Made by a program: the position numbers and the translations under genes
Shown: positions 25,733 to 34,902 of the stretch, one piece after another
Position numbering within the stretch: the stretch's first letter is position 1
Layout of the letters: each line of letters opens with the position of its first letter
Assembly: GCF_024753205.1 (NCBI RefSeq)
Contig: NZ_JANUGZ010000001.1
Location: forward strand, 186,001 to 250,000
Direction: 5' to 3'
Source: Massilia aurea
GTDB taxonomy: Bacteria; Pseudomonadota; Gammaproteobacteria; Burkholderiales; Burkholderiaceae_D
DNA: 64,000 nucleotides
The notes under the pieces: generated by a model
What the model saw: only the letters and a program-made list of their open reading frames with translations
What the model was told of the DNA's origin: nothing
Database searches by the model: none

Positions 25733-26224
25733 CTAGGCGGGCGTACGCACCATGTACAGCGCGCCGGGCGGATAGGTGTGCAGGCCGGCGCACTGCGTCG
25801 AGGCGGCGCGCCAGCCCAGCGCATGCCAGAAGCGCTCGCTGTCCTGCACCGACACCAGGGCCGCATGTGCCAGTCCAAGCGTGCGCGCGCGGCGCAATGC
25901 GTCGTCCACCAGCGCGCGCCCCATCCCACATCCCAGTGCGCACGCCTCGATTGCCAGGTCGTGCAGGTACAGCGTGTCCGGCTGCTCCGATACGGCAAAC
26001 GGGGCGTTCAGGTTCGTCACCAGCCCCAGACGCGAGGGATAAGTAAACAGGTAGCCGCGCACAACGCCCTCATGGATGCCAACCAGACAGGTGCCGTGCG
26101 CCGCCGCTATCCGGCTTGCCACGACCGCTGCCGGCTCCTGCATCGCGACCGGATAGCAGGCGGCCTGGATGCGCAACACGGCATCGAGATCGGTGGACAG
26201 CATCGGGCGCAGGGAGATCGACAT
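25733..26224 (-). CDS. GNAT-family N-acetyltransferase
   Basis: 163 residues from the ATG at 26224. MSISLRPMLSTDLDAVLRIQ is the usual GNAT opening; a longer frame to 26416 crosses the purU start and lacks family character. The acetyl-CoA site appears as LYLHDLAIEACALGCGMG followed by RALVDDALRRAR, a variant of R/Q-x-x-G-x-G/A. The end, SERFWHALGWRAA, is the family beta-6/alpha-4 region. The substrate is unknown. It is divergent from purU with 112 bases between them. Confidence 0.85.
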   Translation of the reverse strand: MSISLRPMLSTDLDAVLRIQAACYPVAMQEPAAVVASRIAAAHGTCLVGIHEGVVRGYLFTYPSRLGLVTNLNAPFAVSEQPDTLYLHDLAIEACALGCGMGRALVDDALRRARTLGLAHAALVSVQDSERFWHALGWRAASTQCAGLHTYPPGALYMVRTPA

Positions 26225-26336
26225 GAGAGATGGTCGGGCGAAAAAACGCGCATCGTAGCATGCGCTTGACGCCCGTCCTGGCATCGCGCATTCTAGCTGT
26301 CTTGACAACATCGACTCATCACCGACAGGAACCAGC

Positions 26337-27230
26337 ATGCGCAGCACCAGCGAAGCCACGCCGTCAACCCGCCCCGAATACATTCTCCACGCCAGCTGCC
26401 CGGCCGGCATCGGCATTGTCGCGGCCGTTGCGACCTTCCTGGCCGAACGCGATTGCTATATCTGCGCGCTGGAACAGTTCGACGACGATTCAACTGCACG
26501 CTTCTTCATGCGCGCCGTATTCCGCCAGCAGGACAAGTCGCCGGCCATCGACGCCATCCGCACCGAATTCGACAGCATGGTCGCCACGCGCCTGGACATG
26601 GGCTGGAAAATCTACGACCCGCTCGACCCGGTGCGCACCGTGATCATGGTCTCGAAGACCGATCACTGCCTGGACGACCTGCTGTACCGTCGCCGCACGG
26701 GCGAACTCAATCTGTCGATCACGGCCGTGGTCTCGAACCACCTCGACCTGCGTCCGATGGTCGAGCGCGAAGGCATCCGCTTCATCTTCCTGCCGGTCAC
26801 CAAGGACAACAAGGCGCAGCAAGAGGCGCGCCTGCTGGAAATCGTCGACGAGACCGACTCCGAACTCGTGGTCCTGGCGCGCTATATGCAGATCCTGTCG
26901 GATGGGCTGGCGCGCCGCCTGGCCGGCAAGTGCATCAATATCCACCACTCGTTTTTGCCTGGGTTCAAGGGCGCCAAGCCCTATCAGCAGGCGTTCGACC
27001 GGGGCGTCAAGCTGATCGGCGCAACGGCCCACTATGCCACGCCGGATCTGGACGAAGGCCCGATCATCGAACAGGTGCTCACGCGCGTGGACCACAACTA
27101 CCGGGTCGATCAGCTCACCCGCGTAGGGCGCGACAATGAATGCCTGGCGCTGGCCACGGCGGTCAAGTTCCACATCGAGCGCCGTGTGTTCGTGGACGGC
27201 AACAAGACCGTCGTGTTCCGCGGACCGTAA
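26337..27230 (+). CDS. purU: Formyltetrahydrofolate deformylase
   Basis: A 297-residue cytosolic enzyme that hydrolyses 10-formyl-THF to formate and THF, balancing one-carbon pools and supplying formate to PurT. It has an N-terminal ACT domain (about 14-95; YILHASCPAGIGIVAAVATF) and a formyltransferase-type catalytic domain (about 100-290). The catalytic Asn-His-Asp set is visible in INIHHSFLPGFKGAKPY and GATAHYATPDLDEGPII. AGGAA supports the ATG at 26337. The length is normal. Confidence 0.95.
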   Translation: MRSTSEATPSTRPEYILHASCPAGIGIVAAVATFLAERDCYICALEQFDDDSTARFFMRAVFRQQDKSPAIDAIRTEFDSMVATRLDMGWKIYDPLDPVRTVIMVSKTDHCLDDLLYRRRTGELNLSITAVVSNHLDLRPMVEREGIRFIFLPVTKDNKAQQEARLLEIVDETDSELVVLARYMQILSDGLARRLAGKCINIHHSFLPGFKGAKPYQQAFDRGVKLIGATAHYATPDLDEGPIIEQVLTRVDHNYRVDQLTRVGRDNECLALATAVKFHIERRVFVDGNKTVVFRGP

Positions 27231-27259
27231 TGACAGTGATAACAATGTTGACTTATACT
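27230..27259 (+). promoter_or_regulatory. Sigma-70 promoter of the molybdoenzyme operon
   Basis: -35 ATGACA (27230-27235) and -10 TATACT (27254-27259), each 5 of 6 to consensus, with an 18-bp spacer. The -35 overlaps the purU stop codon. The operon's first ATG is 77 bases downstream. Confidence 0.55.
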
Positions 27260-27335
27260 TAATGTAGGTGCGCTATCTAACCGTCGCAAATGTAACAGGA
27301 CGTTATGTTCATACCTTCTCACAGAGGGGAAGAAC

Positions 27336-27860
27336 ATGGAACATCAACAGCAGCATCCGGTGCGCCTGCGCATCAACGGCCAGGACCGGGAATTCAACGT
27401 CGAATCGTGGGTAACGCTGCTTGACCTGCTGCGCGAGCGCGCAGGCATGACCGGCACCAAGAAGGGTTGCGACCAGGGCCAGTGCGGCGCCTGCACCGTG
27501 CTCGTGGACGGCAAACGGATCAACTCGTGCCTGACGCTGGCCGTCATGCAGGACGGCCGCGAGATCACTACCGTCGAAGGCCTGGCCACCGGCGAAGACC
27601 TGCACCCGCTGCAGCAGGCATTCATCGACTGCGACGCGTTCCAGTGCGGCTACTGTACGCCGGGCCAGCTGTGTTCGGCCGTGGGCCTGATCAACGAAGG
27701 CCAGGCCACCTCGCGCGACGACGTGCGTGAACTCATGAGCGGCAACCTGTGCCGCTGCGGGGCGTACCCGCAGATCGCCGATGCGGTCATTAAAGTTCTC
27801 GACATGCGCGACACCAAAAAAACCACCGAAGGCTTCACGACCGGGGCGGTGCTGTCATGA
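27336..27860 (+). CDS. paoA: Aldehyde oxidoreductase [2Fe-2S] subunit, PaoA-like
   Basis: 174 residues with two [2Fe-2S] clusters of the xanthine oxidase family. The N-terminal plant-ferredoxin-type cluster uses C45, C50, C53 and C65; the C-terminal helical-domain cluster uses C104, C107, C139 and C141. It passes electrons from the molybdenum site to FAD. AGGGGAA precedes the ATG at 27336. In E. coli PaoA begins with a Tat signal that carries the whole complex to the periplasm. Here the protein starts directly with [16 protein letters not shown], so the enzyme is probably cytoplasmic. It is first of three genes, overlapping the next by 4 bp. Confidence 0.92.
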   Translation: MEHQQQHPVRLRINGQDREFNVESWVTLLDLLRERAGMTGTKKGCDQGQCGACTVLVDGKRINSCLTLAVMQDGREITTVEGLATGEDLHPLQQAFIDCDAFQCGYCTPGQLCSAVGLINEGQATSRDDVRELMSGNLCRCGAYPQIADAVIKVLDMRDTKKTTEGFTTGAVLS

Positions 27861-28882
27861 ACCCGTTCGCCTTTACCCAAGCCACGGACGTCGATGCGGC
27901 GCTGGCCGCCCTGCTCGACCCTGACACCCGCCCGATCGCCGGCGGCACCAATCTGCTCGACCTGATGAAGGAAAGCGTGATGAAGCCGTCACGCCTGGTC
28001 GATATCAACAACCTCGGCCTGGACCAGGTCGAAGAAAAAGACGGCGGCCTGCTGCTTGGCGCCCTCGCCCGCAACGCTGATACCGCCTACCACCCGGTCG
28101 TGCGCGAGCGCTACCCGCTGCTGTCCACGGCAATCCTGGCCGGCGCCTCGCCGCAACTGCGCAATATGGCGTCCAACGGCGGCAACCTGATGCAGCGCAC
28201 CCGCTGCGTCTACTTCTATGACGTCGGCACCGCCTGCAACAAGCGCGAACCCGGCACCGGCTGTCCTGCGCGCGAAGGCCTGAACCGCCAGCTGGCAATC
28301 CTGGGCACCAGTGAAAGCTGCATCGCTACCCACCCGTCGGACATGTGCGTCGCCTTGCGCGCACTCGACGCGACGGTGCACGTGCGCTCGATGAGCGGCG
28401 CGCGCGAGATCCCGTTCGCCGACTTCCACCGCCTGCCGGGCGATACGCCCCAGATCGACAACACGCTGCAGCCAGGCGAGATGATCACCCACATCACCGT
28501 GCCCGAGGCTGACCGCTTCATCGACCACAGCGCCTACATCAAGGTGCGTGACCGCCTGTCGTACGCGTTTGCGCTGGTGTCGGTGGCTGCTGCGCTGGAC
28601 CTCGATGCCGACGGCACGATACGCGCTGCGCGCATCGCGCTCGGCGGCGTGGCCCACAAGCCATGGCGTGTCGAAGCGGCTGAAGAAGCGCTCGTCGGCC
28701 AGGCGGTTGGCGAAGCGGCCTTCCTGCAGGCCGCCGAGACCATCCTGCAAGGCGCCCAGGGCTTTGGCCAAAACGACTTCAAGCTGCCGCTGGCGCGCAA
28801 CGCCATCGTGCAAGCCTTGACCACCGCCGCGCGTGGCACCGACCACGCGCGCGGACTCGATGCACAAGGAGAACAAGCATGA
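27857..28882 (+). CDS. paoB: Aldehyde oxidoreductase FAD/[4Fe-4S] subunit, PaoB-like
   Basis: 341 residues of the FAD-binding PCMH/CO-dehydrogenase-flavoprotein fold: [13 protein letters not shown] for the pyrophosphate and [13 protein letters not shown] near the isoalloxazine. An insertion carries C117, C127, C136 and C155 ([20 protein letters not shown]), which fits the extra [4Fe-4S] cluster known from PaoB and 4-hydroxybenzoyl-CoA reductase beta. Electrons leave the enzyme through this subunit. It overlaps both neighbours by ATGA. Confidence 0.92.
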   Translation: MNPFAFTQATDVDAALAALLDPDTRPIAGGTNLLDLMKESVMKPSRLVDINNLGLDQVEEKDGGLLLGALARNADTAYHPVVRERYPLLSTAILAGASPQLRNMASNGGNLMQRTRCVYFYDVGTACNKREPGTGCPAREGLNRQLAILGTSESCIATHPSDMCVALRALDATVHVRSMSGAREIPFADFHRLPGDTPQIDNTLQPGEMITHITVPEADRFIDHSAYIKVRDRLSYAFALVSVAAALDLDADGTIRAARIALGGVAHKPWRVEAAEEALVGQAVGEAAFLQAAETILQGAQGFGQNDFKLPLARNAIVQALTTAARGTDHARGLDAQGEQA

Positions 28883-31191
28883 CCGACCTGATTCCTGAAC
28901 TGCGCGCGCCAAGCGCGCCGGCCGGCACCGGCCGCGTGAAAAGCGGCATGGCGGTCTCGCGCATCGATGGCCGCGCCAAGGTCACCGGCGAAGCGCAGTA
29001 CGCGGCCGAATACTTTGCCCCCGACCTGGCGTACGGCGTGGTCGTGAGCGGCACCGTGGCCAAGGGCCGCATCACCAGCATCGATACGGCCGAGGCGCTG
29101 GCCGTTGCGGGCGTGCTTTCCGTGATGACGCACGAGAACCGTCCCAAGATGCGCTCGTTCGACCTGGCCTGGAAAGACATGACGGCCCCGGCCGGCTCGC
29201 CGTTCCGTCCCCTGTTCTCGGACGAGATTTTCTACAGTGGCCAGCCGGTGGCGCTGGTGCTGGCCGAAACCTTTGAAGCGGCGCGCTACGCCGCATCGCT
29301 GGTGCGCGTGCATTACGATGTCGATGCGCACGAAACCAATCTGCTGGAAAGCCTCGACCAGGCGTACGAACCGCGCAAGATGAAGGCCGGTTTCGTGCCG
29401 CCAAGCTCGATCGGCGACGGTGAAAAGGCATTCGAGGCGGCCGAGGTACGGGTCGACTCGCAGTACTACAACGGCGTCGAGCACCACAATCCGATGGAGA
29501 TGTTCGCCTCGACCGTGATTCGCGCTGAAAACGGCCACCTGACCATCTACGACAAGACGCAAAGCTCGCAGAACAGCCGCTGGTATGTCTCGCACGGCTT
29601 CGGCCTGTCGAGCGACGAAGTCACCGTGCGCAACCCGTACGTGGGCGGCGCCTTCGGTTCCGGCCTGCGCCCGCAATACCAGCTGCCGCTGGCCGTGATG
29701 GGCGCGCTGCAGCTGGAGCGTTCGGTGCGTGTCGTGCTGACGCGCCAGCAGATGTTCAGCTTCGGCCACCGTCCGGAAACCTGGCACCGCATTCGTCTGG
29801 GCGCCGCGCCGGACGGCACTCTCAAGGCGATCTGGCACGAAGCGATCCAGGAAACCTCGCGCCTTGAGGATTACGTCGAAGTGATCGTGAACTGGTCGGG
29901 TCAGCTGTATGCGTGCACTGACATCAAGCTTGGCTACCAGGTGGTTGCGAACGACCGCTTCACGCCGCTGGACATGCGCGCCCCGGGCGCTGCCCACGGC
30001 GTGCACGCCATGGAAGTGGCGATGGACGAGCTGGCCTATGAATTGAAAATGGATCCGCTGGCGCTGCGCCTGAAAAACTACACCGAGATCTCGCCGATCG
30101 AGGACAAGCCGTTCTCGAGCAAGGAACTGCGCGAGTGCTACCGCCAGGGCGCCGAGCGCTTCGGCTGGGAAAAGCGCCCGATCGAGCCGCGCTCGATGCA
30201 GGACGGCGACGAGCTGGTGGGCTGGGGCATGGCAACCGGCATCTGGGATGCGATGGTGATGGTCGCGCGCGTCAGCGCCGTCTTGCACAGCAACGGCCGC
30301 CTGGTCGTAAGCAGTGCGGCCACGGATATCGGCACCGGTACCTATACCGTGATGTCGATGATTGCGGCCGAGGCCATGGGCTTGCCGATGGAACTGGTGA
30401 CGTTCCAGCTGGGTGACTCGACGCTGCCGATGGCGCCGATCGAGGGCGGCTCGTCGCACGTGACCACCGTGGGCTCGGGCGTGTTCGGCGCCTGCGAAAA
30501 GCTCAAGAAGTCGGTGCTCAAGATGGCAACGAAAATGGCCGATTCACCGCTGGCCAAGGCGCGCCTGCGCGACGTCGAATTTGGCGACGGCGCGATCTTC
30601 CTGAAAACGGACCCGTCGCGCCGCGTGGAACTCACACAGGTGCTGGCCAATGCGGGCGTCGATCAGGTCGAAGAGAAATACTTCATGACGCCGCAGATGC
30701 TCAAGCAGCGCAAGTACGCGCGCGCCGTGCACTCGGCCGTGTTCTGCGAAGTGCGCGTGAACGAAAAGCTGGGCATGGTGCGCGTCACGCGCGTGGTTAG
30801 CGCGATTGCCGCCGGCCGCATCATCAGCGCCAAGACGGCAGCCAGCCAGATCAGCGGCGCGGTCGTCTGGGGCATCAGCCAGGCACTGCATGAAGAAACC
30901 CATACCGATCACAAGTACGGGCGATTCATGAACCACAATTTCGCCGAGTACCACGTGGCGGCCAATGCCGACATCCACGACATCGACGTGATCTTTGTGG
31001 AAGAAGACGACCGCATCGTCAGCAAGCAACTGGGCGCCAAGGGTGTGGGCGAGATCGGCATCGTGGGCGTGGCGGCGGCGGTTTCGAACGCCATCTTCCA
31101 TGCCACCGGTACGCGCCTGCGCACGACACCGATGACGCCGGCGAAGTTGCTGCTTGGGGATCGGGAACTCCCGGTGCAGCCGCCGGTCTGA
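28879..31191 (+). CDS. paoC: Aldehyde oxidoreductase molybdenum subunit, PaoC-like
   Basis: 770 residues, the catalytic molybdopterin-cytosine-dinucleotide subunit of the xanthine oxidase family. The small N-terminal domain starts near [20 protein letters not shown], and the cofactor loops include [13 protein letters not shown] and [17 protein letters not shown]. The catalytic glutamate is E725 in [10 protein letters not shown]. The combination of separate [2Fe-2S], FAD/[4Fe-4S] and Mo subunits points to PaoABC-type broad aldehyde oxidation, rather than xanthine or nicotinate hydroxylation. No PaoD-type insertion chaperone follows; the operon ends at a strong terminator. Confidence 0.92.
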   Translation: MTDLIPELRAPSAPAGTGRVKSGMAVSRIDGRAKVTGEAQYAAEYFAPDLAYGVVVSGTVAKGRITSIDTAEALAVAGVLSVMTHENRPKMRSFDLAWKDMTAPAGSPFRPLFSDEIFYSGQPVALVLAETFEAARYAASLVRVHYDVDAHETNLLESLDQAYEPRKMKAGFVPPSSIGDGEKAFEAAEVRVDSQYYNGVEHHNPMEMFASTVIRAENGHLTIYDKTQSSQNSRWYVSHGFGLSSDEVTVRNPYVGGAFGSGLRPQYQLPLAVMGALQLERSVRVVLTRQQMFSFGHRPETWHRIRLGAAPDGTLKAIWHEAIQETSRLEDYVEVIVNWSGQLYACTDIKLGYQVVANDRFTPLDMRAPGAAHGVHAMEVAMDELAYELKMDPLALRLKNYTEISPIEDKPFSSKELRECYRQGAERFGWEKRPIEPRSMQDGDELVGWGMATGIWDAMVMVARVSAVLHSNGRLVVSSAATDIGTGTYTVMSMIAAEAMGLPMELVTFQLGDSTLPMAPIEGGSSHVTTVGSGVFGACEKLKKSVLKMATKMADSPLAKARLRDVEFGDGAIFLKTDPSRRVELTQVLANAGVDQVEEKYFMTPQMLKQRKYARAVHSAVFCEVRVNEKLGMVRVTRVVSAIAAGRIISAKTAASQISGAVVWGISQALHEETHTDHKYGRFMNHNFAEYHVAANADIHDIDVIFVEEDDRIVSKQLGAKGVGEIGIVGVAAAVSNAIFHATGTRLRTTPMTPAKLLLGDRELPVQPPV

Positions 31192-31214
31192 TAGTACGGC
31201 GCTGCAGCGACCAG

Positions 31215-31241
31215 AAACGCCATCTTCGGATGGCGTTTTTT
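31215..31241 (+). terminator. Strong intrinsic terminator after the molybdoenzyme operon
   Basis: A perfect 10-bp stem, AAACGCCATC (31215-31224) and GATGGCGTTT (31229-31238), closed by the stable TTCG tetraloop and running into six T. It separates paoC from the transporter operon. Confidence 0.9.
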
Positions 31242-31320
31242 GTTTTCGGATGGGTGTTTTTGGCCCATTCGTTCTTGCCGAAAATAGCGTCATGCAAACC
31301 ACATACGTATTTCCACGTAG

Positions 31321-31353
31321 TTGCACAACAATATGTTTGCTGGTAAAACATAT
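31321..31353 (+). promoter_or_regulatory. tctCBA promoter with overlapping inverted repeat
   Basis: -35 TTGCAC (31321-31326), 17-bp spacer, -10 TAAAAC (31344-31349). A perfect inverted repeat, ATATGTTT (31331-31338) and AAACATAT (31346-31353), covers the spacer and -10, a natural position for a repressor. The regulator is not adjacent. Confidence 0.5.
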
Positions 31354-31442
31354 GGTGCGTAAGACAACGCCACAAGGGAGCACGGCACAGTCATAGTGCC
31401 GGTTGCCAAACCAAACCAAGAACGAGATACGAGGACGACACC

Positions 31443-32417
31443 ATGAAGCTCAAGATGCTGTGCGCAGCCGCCTGCCTGACCGCTTTCGGCACGGGCCTGG
31501 CCCAGGCCCAAGCCTACCCGACCAAGCCCATCACCATGATCGTGCCGTTCGCGGCCGGCGGCCCGACCGACACCGTCGCGCGCCTTGTCGCGCAGTCGAT
31601 GGGCAACACGCTCAAGCAGCAGATCATCGTTGAAAACGTCGGCGGCGCCGGCGGCACCATCGGCGCCGCGCGCGCTGCCAAGGCCGCACCCGACGGCTAT
31701 ACGCTGTTCCTGCACCACATCGGCCAGTCGACCGCGCCAGCCCTGTACCGCAAGCTGCCGTACGACGCGATCACCAGCTTCGAACCGATCGGCCTGATCA
31801 CCGATGTGCCGATGACCGTCGTCGCCAAGGCGAACTTCCCGGCAAAGGACATGAAAGAGCTGATCACGTATGTGAAAGCCAACAAGGACAAGGTCACCTA
31901 CGCACACGCCGGCCTGGGTTCGGCTTCGCACCTGTGCGGCATGCTGCTGCAGACCGCGATGGGCGTCGAGCTGACCACCGTGCCGTACAAGGGCACCGGT
32001 CCGGCGATGAATGACTTGCTGGGCGGTCAGGTCGACTTCATGTGCGACCAGACCACCAACACCACCAGCCAGATCAAGGGCGGCAAGATCAAGGCCTACG
32101 GCGTGACAACCAAGACCCCGGTCGCCTCGCTGCCGAACCTGCCGACGCTGGACAAGGCTGGTCTGCCAGGCTTTGAAGTCGGTGTCTGGCACGGCCTGTA
32201 CGCGCCAAAAGGCACGCCGAAGCCAACCGTCGACGCGTTGTCGGGCGCCCTGCGCACTGCACTGCGCGATCCGAACGTGGTCAAGCGCTTCGCCGACCTG
32301 GGCACCGAGCCGGTCCCGGCCAATCAAGCCACGCCGGAAGCGCTGCGCACGCACCTGAAGCAGCAGATCGACCTGTGGGGTCCGATCATCAAGAAAGCCG
32401 GCGCCTTCGCCGACTGA
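31443..32417 (+). CDS. tctC: Tripartite tricarboxylate transporter substrate-binding protein (Bug/TctC)
   Basis: A 324-residue periplasmic solute receptor of the Bug family, with a signal peptide (MKLKMLCAAACLTAFGTGLA, cleaved after AQA) and the family pattern YPTKPITMIVPFAAGGPTDT, GAARAAKAAPDGYTLF and YKGTGPAMNDLLGGQVDFM. The two Gly-rich loops contact the carboxylate of the ligand. Family ligands are di- and tricarboxylates, aromatic acids and similar compounds; this one is not predictable. It leads the TctCBA set, which is its membrane partner. Confidence 0.93.
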   Translation: MKLKMLCAAACLTAFGTGLAQAQAYPTKPITMIVPFAAGGPTDTVARLVAQSMGNTLKQQIIVENVGGAGGTIGAARAAKAAPDGYTLFLHHIGQSTAPALYRKLPYDAITSFEPIGLITDVPMTVVAKANFPAKDMKELITYVKANKDKVTYAHAGLGSASHLCGMLLQTAMGVELTTVPYKGTGPAMNDLLGGQVDFMCDQTTNTTSQIKGGKIKAYGVTTKTPVASLPNLPTLDKAGLPGFEVGVWHGLYAPKGTPKPTVDALSGALRTALRDPNVVKRFADLGTEPVPANQATPEALRTHLKQQIDLWGPIIKKAGAFAD

Positions 32418-32494
32418 TTCCCTGTTGACGACTTCGCGCCGCGCCGGCCTGTCCGGCTGCGGTGCGGCGTTGTCGCATCCGGAGCCCGGCCGCC

Positions 32495-32525
32495 GTCGTT
32501 GTCATCGTCGTTGTCATCGTCGTTG
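32495..32525. repeat. Short tandem repeat between tctC and tctB
   Basis: GTCGTTGTCATC repeated 2.6 times in the 199-base gap between tctC and tctB. Its period is a multiple of three, but no frame across it is supported as coding. Confidence 0.7.
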
Positions 32526-32616
32526 CGCGGGGCTGCATCAGTGATCCGCATTCACGCTTTTCGAACCACTGCATCTGCATCACCGCATCTGCACCACAAT
32601 AAAGGGGACCACCACC

Positions 32617-33081
32617 GTGCCAGCATTTATCCGCCATCCGAAAGACTTTTGGAGCGGCATTGTCTTTCTCATCTTCGGTCTGAGCGCCGTGATCATCGGC
32701 CAGGAGTATGAGCTGGGTAGTGCCGGCCGCATGGGTCCGGCCTACTTCCCGATCGCGCTGGGCATCCTGCTGTCGCTCGTCGGCCTGGCGTCGTTCGTGC
32801 GCTCGTTCTTCCGTCCGGGTGAGGCAATCGGCCGCATCTATTATCGCGAGCTGACCATCGTACTGGTCGCCGTGCTGCTGTTCGGCTTCCTCGTGCGCAA
32901 TGCCGGCCTGGTGCCTGCAGGCTTCCTGCTGATCCTGATCAGCTCGTACGCCAGCGATAAATTCGAATTGAAGAAGTCACTCGCGCTGGCCGTGGGCATG
33001 ACGTTGTTCGCAGTTGGACTGTTCGTCAAGCTGCTTGGCTTGCCGATGCCGATCATTGGCCCTTGGCTCGGTGGGAATTAA
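32617..33081 (+). CDS. tctB: Tripartite tricarboxylate transporter small membrane subunit (TctB)
   Basis: A 154-residue inner-membrane protein with four hydrophobic segments. It opens VPAFIRHPKDFWSGIVFLIF with the GRMGPAYFPIALGILLSLVG signature of TctB. The start is a GTG preceded by AAAGGGGA. It stabilises the large TctA subunit. TctA begins six bases after its stop, so the two are cotranslated. Confidence 0.92.
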   Translation: MPAFIRHPKDFWSGIVFLIFGLSAVIIGQEYELGSAGRMGPAYFPIALGILLSLVGLASFVRSFFRPGEAIGRIYYRELTIVLVAVLLFGFLVRNAGLVPAGFLLILISSYASDKFELKKSLALAVGMTLFAVGLFVKLLGLPMPIIGPWLGGN

Positions 33082-33086
33082 ATCAT

Positions 33087-34589
33087 ATGGAACTTTTCAG
33101 TAACCTCGCACTGGGCCTCGAGACGGCCCTGTCCATGCAAAACCTGTTCTACTGCCTGGTCGGCGTGTTCGTCGGCACTGCAGTGGGCGTCCTGCCGGGC
33201 CTGGGCCCGATCGCCACCATCGCGATGCTGCTGCCGGCCACGTTCGGCCTGCCGCCGGAGTCGGCGCTGATCATGCTGGCCGGCATCTATTACGGCGCGC
33301 AATACGGTGGCTCGACCACCGCCATCCTGGTCAATCTGCCGGGCGAATCATCGTCGGTGGTGACGGCACTGGACGGCTACCAGATGGCCCGCAACGGCCA
33401 GGCCGGCAAGGCGCTGGCCACCGCGGCAATCTCGTCGTTCTTCGCCGGTACCGTCGCCACGATCCTGCTGGCAGTGGCCGCGCCACCGCTGGCCGACCTG
33501 GCGCTTGAATTCGGCCCGGCCGAATACTTCTCGCTGATGGTGCTGGGCCTGGTGGCCTCGGTCGTGCTGGCCAGTGGTTCGCTGCTCAAGGCCATCGGCA
33601 TGGTGCTGCTCGGCCTGTTGCTGGGCGTGGTCGGTACCGACGTCAACTCGGGTTCGGCGCGCTACACCTTCGACATGCCGGAACTGGCTGACGGCATCAA
33701 CTTCGTCATCGTCGCGATGGGCATGTTCGGTATTGGCGAAATCATCCGCAATCTCGAGCACAACGAAGACCGCAATCTGGTGATGAAGAAAGTCACCGGG
33801 CTGATGCTCAACAAGGAAGACTTCAAGCGCATCATGTGGCCGGTCATCCGCGGCACGGGCCTGGGCTCGCTGCTGGGCATCCTGCCGGGCGGTGGCGCCA
33901 TGCTGGCCTCGTTCGCGTCGTACTCGCTCGAGAAGAAAGTGTCGAAGAACTCGGCCAACTTCGGCAAGGGCGCCATCGAAGGTGTTGCGGCGCCGGAAGC
34001 GGCGAACAACGCCGGCGCGCAGACCTCGTTCATCCCGATGCTGACGCTGGGCATTCCGTCGAATCCGGTGATGGCGCTGATGATCGGCGCAATGATCATC
34101 CAGGGCATCCAGCCTGGTCCAGCCGTGATGACCGAACAGCCTGGCCTGTTCTGGGGCCTGATCGTCTCGATGTGGGTGGGTAACCTGTTCCTCGTCGTGC
34201 TGAACCTGCCGATGATCGGTATCTGGGTGCGCATGATCATGGTGCCGTACCAGATGCTGTATCCGGCCATCCTGATGTTCTGCGCGATCGGCGTGTTCAG
34301 CCTGAACAACAGCACCTTCGACGTGTACCTGATGGCGCTGTTCGGTCTGCTGGGCTACCTGTGCGCCAAGCTCGAACTGGAGCCCGCGCCGATGCTGCTC
34401 GGCTTTATCATCGGTCCGATGATGGAAGAGTACCTGCGCCGCGCCCTGCTGCTCTCGCGCGCCGATCCAATGGTATTCATCGAGCGCCCGATCTCGGGCG
34501 TCATGCTGGGCCTGGCCGCTGCCGCGATGATCGTCGTGCTGCTGCCATCGCTGCGCAAGAAACGCGAAGAAGCCTTCCAGGAAGACTAA
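33087..34589 (+). CDS. tctA: Tripartite tricarboxylate transporter large membrane subunit (TctA)
   Basis: A 500-residue inner-membrane permease with about twelve hydrophobic segments, driven by the cation gradient and loaded by TctC. The repeated family motifs are GVLPGLGPIATIAMLLP and YGGSTTAILVNLPGE in the first half, and GILPGGGAMLASFASYSLEK with FIPMLTLGIPSNPVMALMIG in the second. The ATG at 33087 starts MELFSNLALGLETAL; an upstream start would overlap tctB without family residues. Confidence 0.95.
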   Translation: MELFSNLALGLETALSMQNLFYCLVGVFVGTAVGVLPGLGPIATIAMLLPATFGLPPESALIMLAGIYYGAQYGGSTTAILVNLPGESSSVVTALDGYQMARNGQAGKALATAAISSFFAGTVATILLAVAAPPLADLALEFGPAEYFSLMVLGLVASVVLASGSLLKAIGMVLLGLLLGVVGTDVNSGSARYTFDMPELADGINFVIVAMGMFGIGEIIRNLEHNEDRNLVMKKVTGLMLNKEDFKRIMWPVIRGTGLGSLLGILPGGGAMLASFASYSLEKKVSKNSANFGKGAIEGVAAPEAANNAGAQTSFIPMLTLGIPSNPVMALMIGAMIIQGIQPGPAVMTEQPGLFWGLIVSMWVGNLFLVVLNLPMIGIWVRMIMVPYQMLYPAILMFCAIGVFSLNNSTFDVYLMALFGLLGYLCAKLELEPAPMLLGFIIGPMMEEYLRRALLLSRADPMVFIERPISGVMLGLAAAAMIVVLLPSLRKKREEAFQED

Positions 34590-34902
34590 GGCCCAAGCCA
34601 GCGTCAACTCGCACCACCCGCGCCGCCCGGCGCCGGCCCCAAGCCGGCCCGGGCGGTCGCCGTTTACGCCTGAGAAAGCGCCCCCACGCCAGCCACCAGA
34701 TACTGAACAATTAGGGTCAGAGTCGACTTATTGGGCAATTCCTCAATGTTGTCAAACAATCTGACTCCGACCCCAATTGGAAAGCAATGGCCGCGCGGCA
34801 TGCTGCCTGAGGGCATTGCAAACAGGCCATGGATGGAGATTTATTGGTCAATAATTCGACTCTGACCCTAATTGGAGGGTCGGATCGGGCTGGGCCAGGC
34901 GG
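34590..34902. other. Intergenic region with MITE-like repeat
   Basis: 313 bases between tctA and the RsbT-like kinase, on convergent strands. Apart from a GC-rich region after tctA that could fold, its content is the inverted-repeat element at 34708-34874. No gene is supported. Confidence 0.6.
34708..34874. mobile_element. 167-bp MITE-like element with 26-bp terminal inverted repeats
   Basis: The ends 34708-34733 and 34849-34874 are inverted repeats identical at 25 of 26 positions, both carrying TTAGGGTCAGAGTCGA. A third, diverged copy in the orientation of the right end lies at 34757-34780. The 115-bp centre has no coding frame, and no target duplication is evident. The structure fits a non-autonomous element or REP-type unit; related repeats are, to my recollection, scattered in Oxalobacteraceae genomes. 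Confidence 0.6.

Noticed and set aside
28534..30459. A 641-codon open frame antisense to the molybdenum subunit
   Set aside because: No domain is recognisable. The sense product carries the catalytic Glu and cofactor loops.
34761..34780. The repeated GACTCTGACCC-like units as a CRISPR array
   Set aside because: There are only three copies, one inverted and one degenerate, with unequal spacing; they fit an inverted-repeat element.
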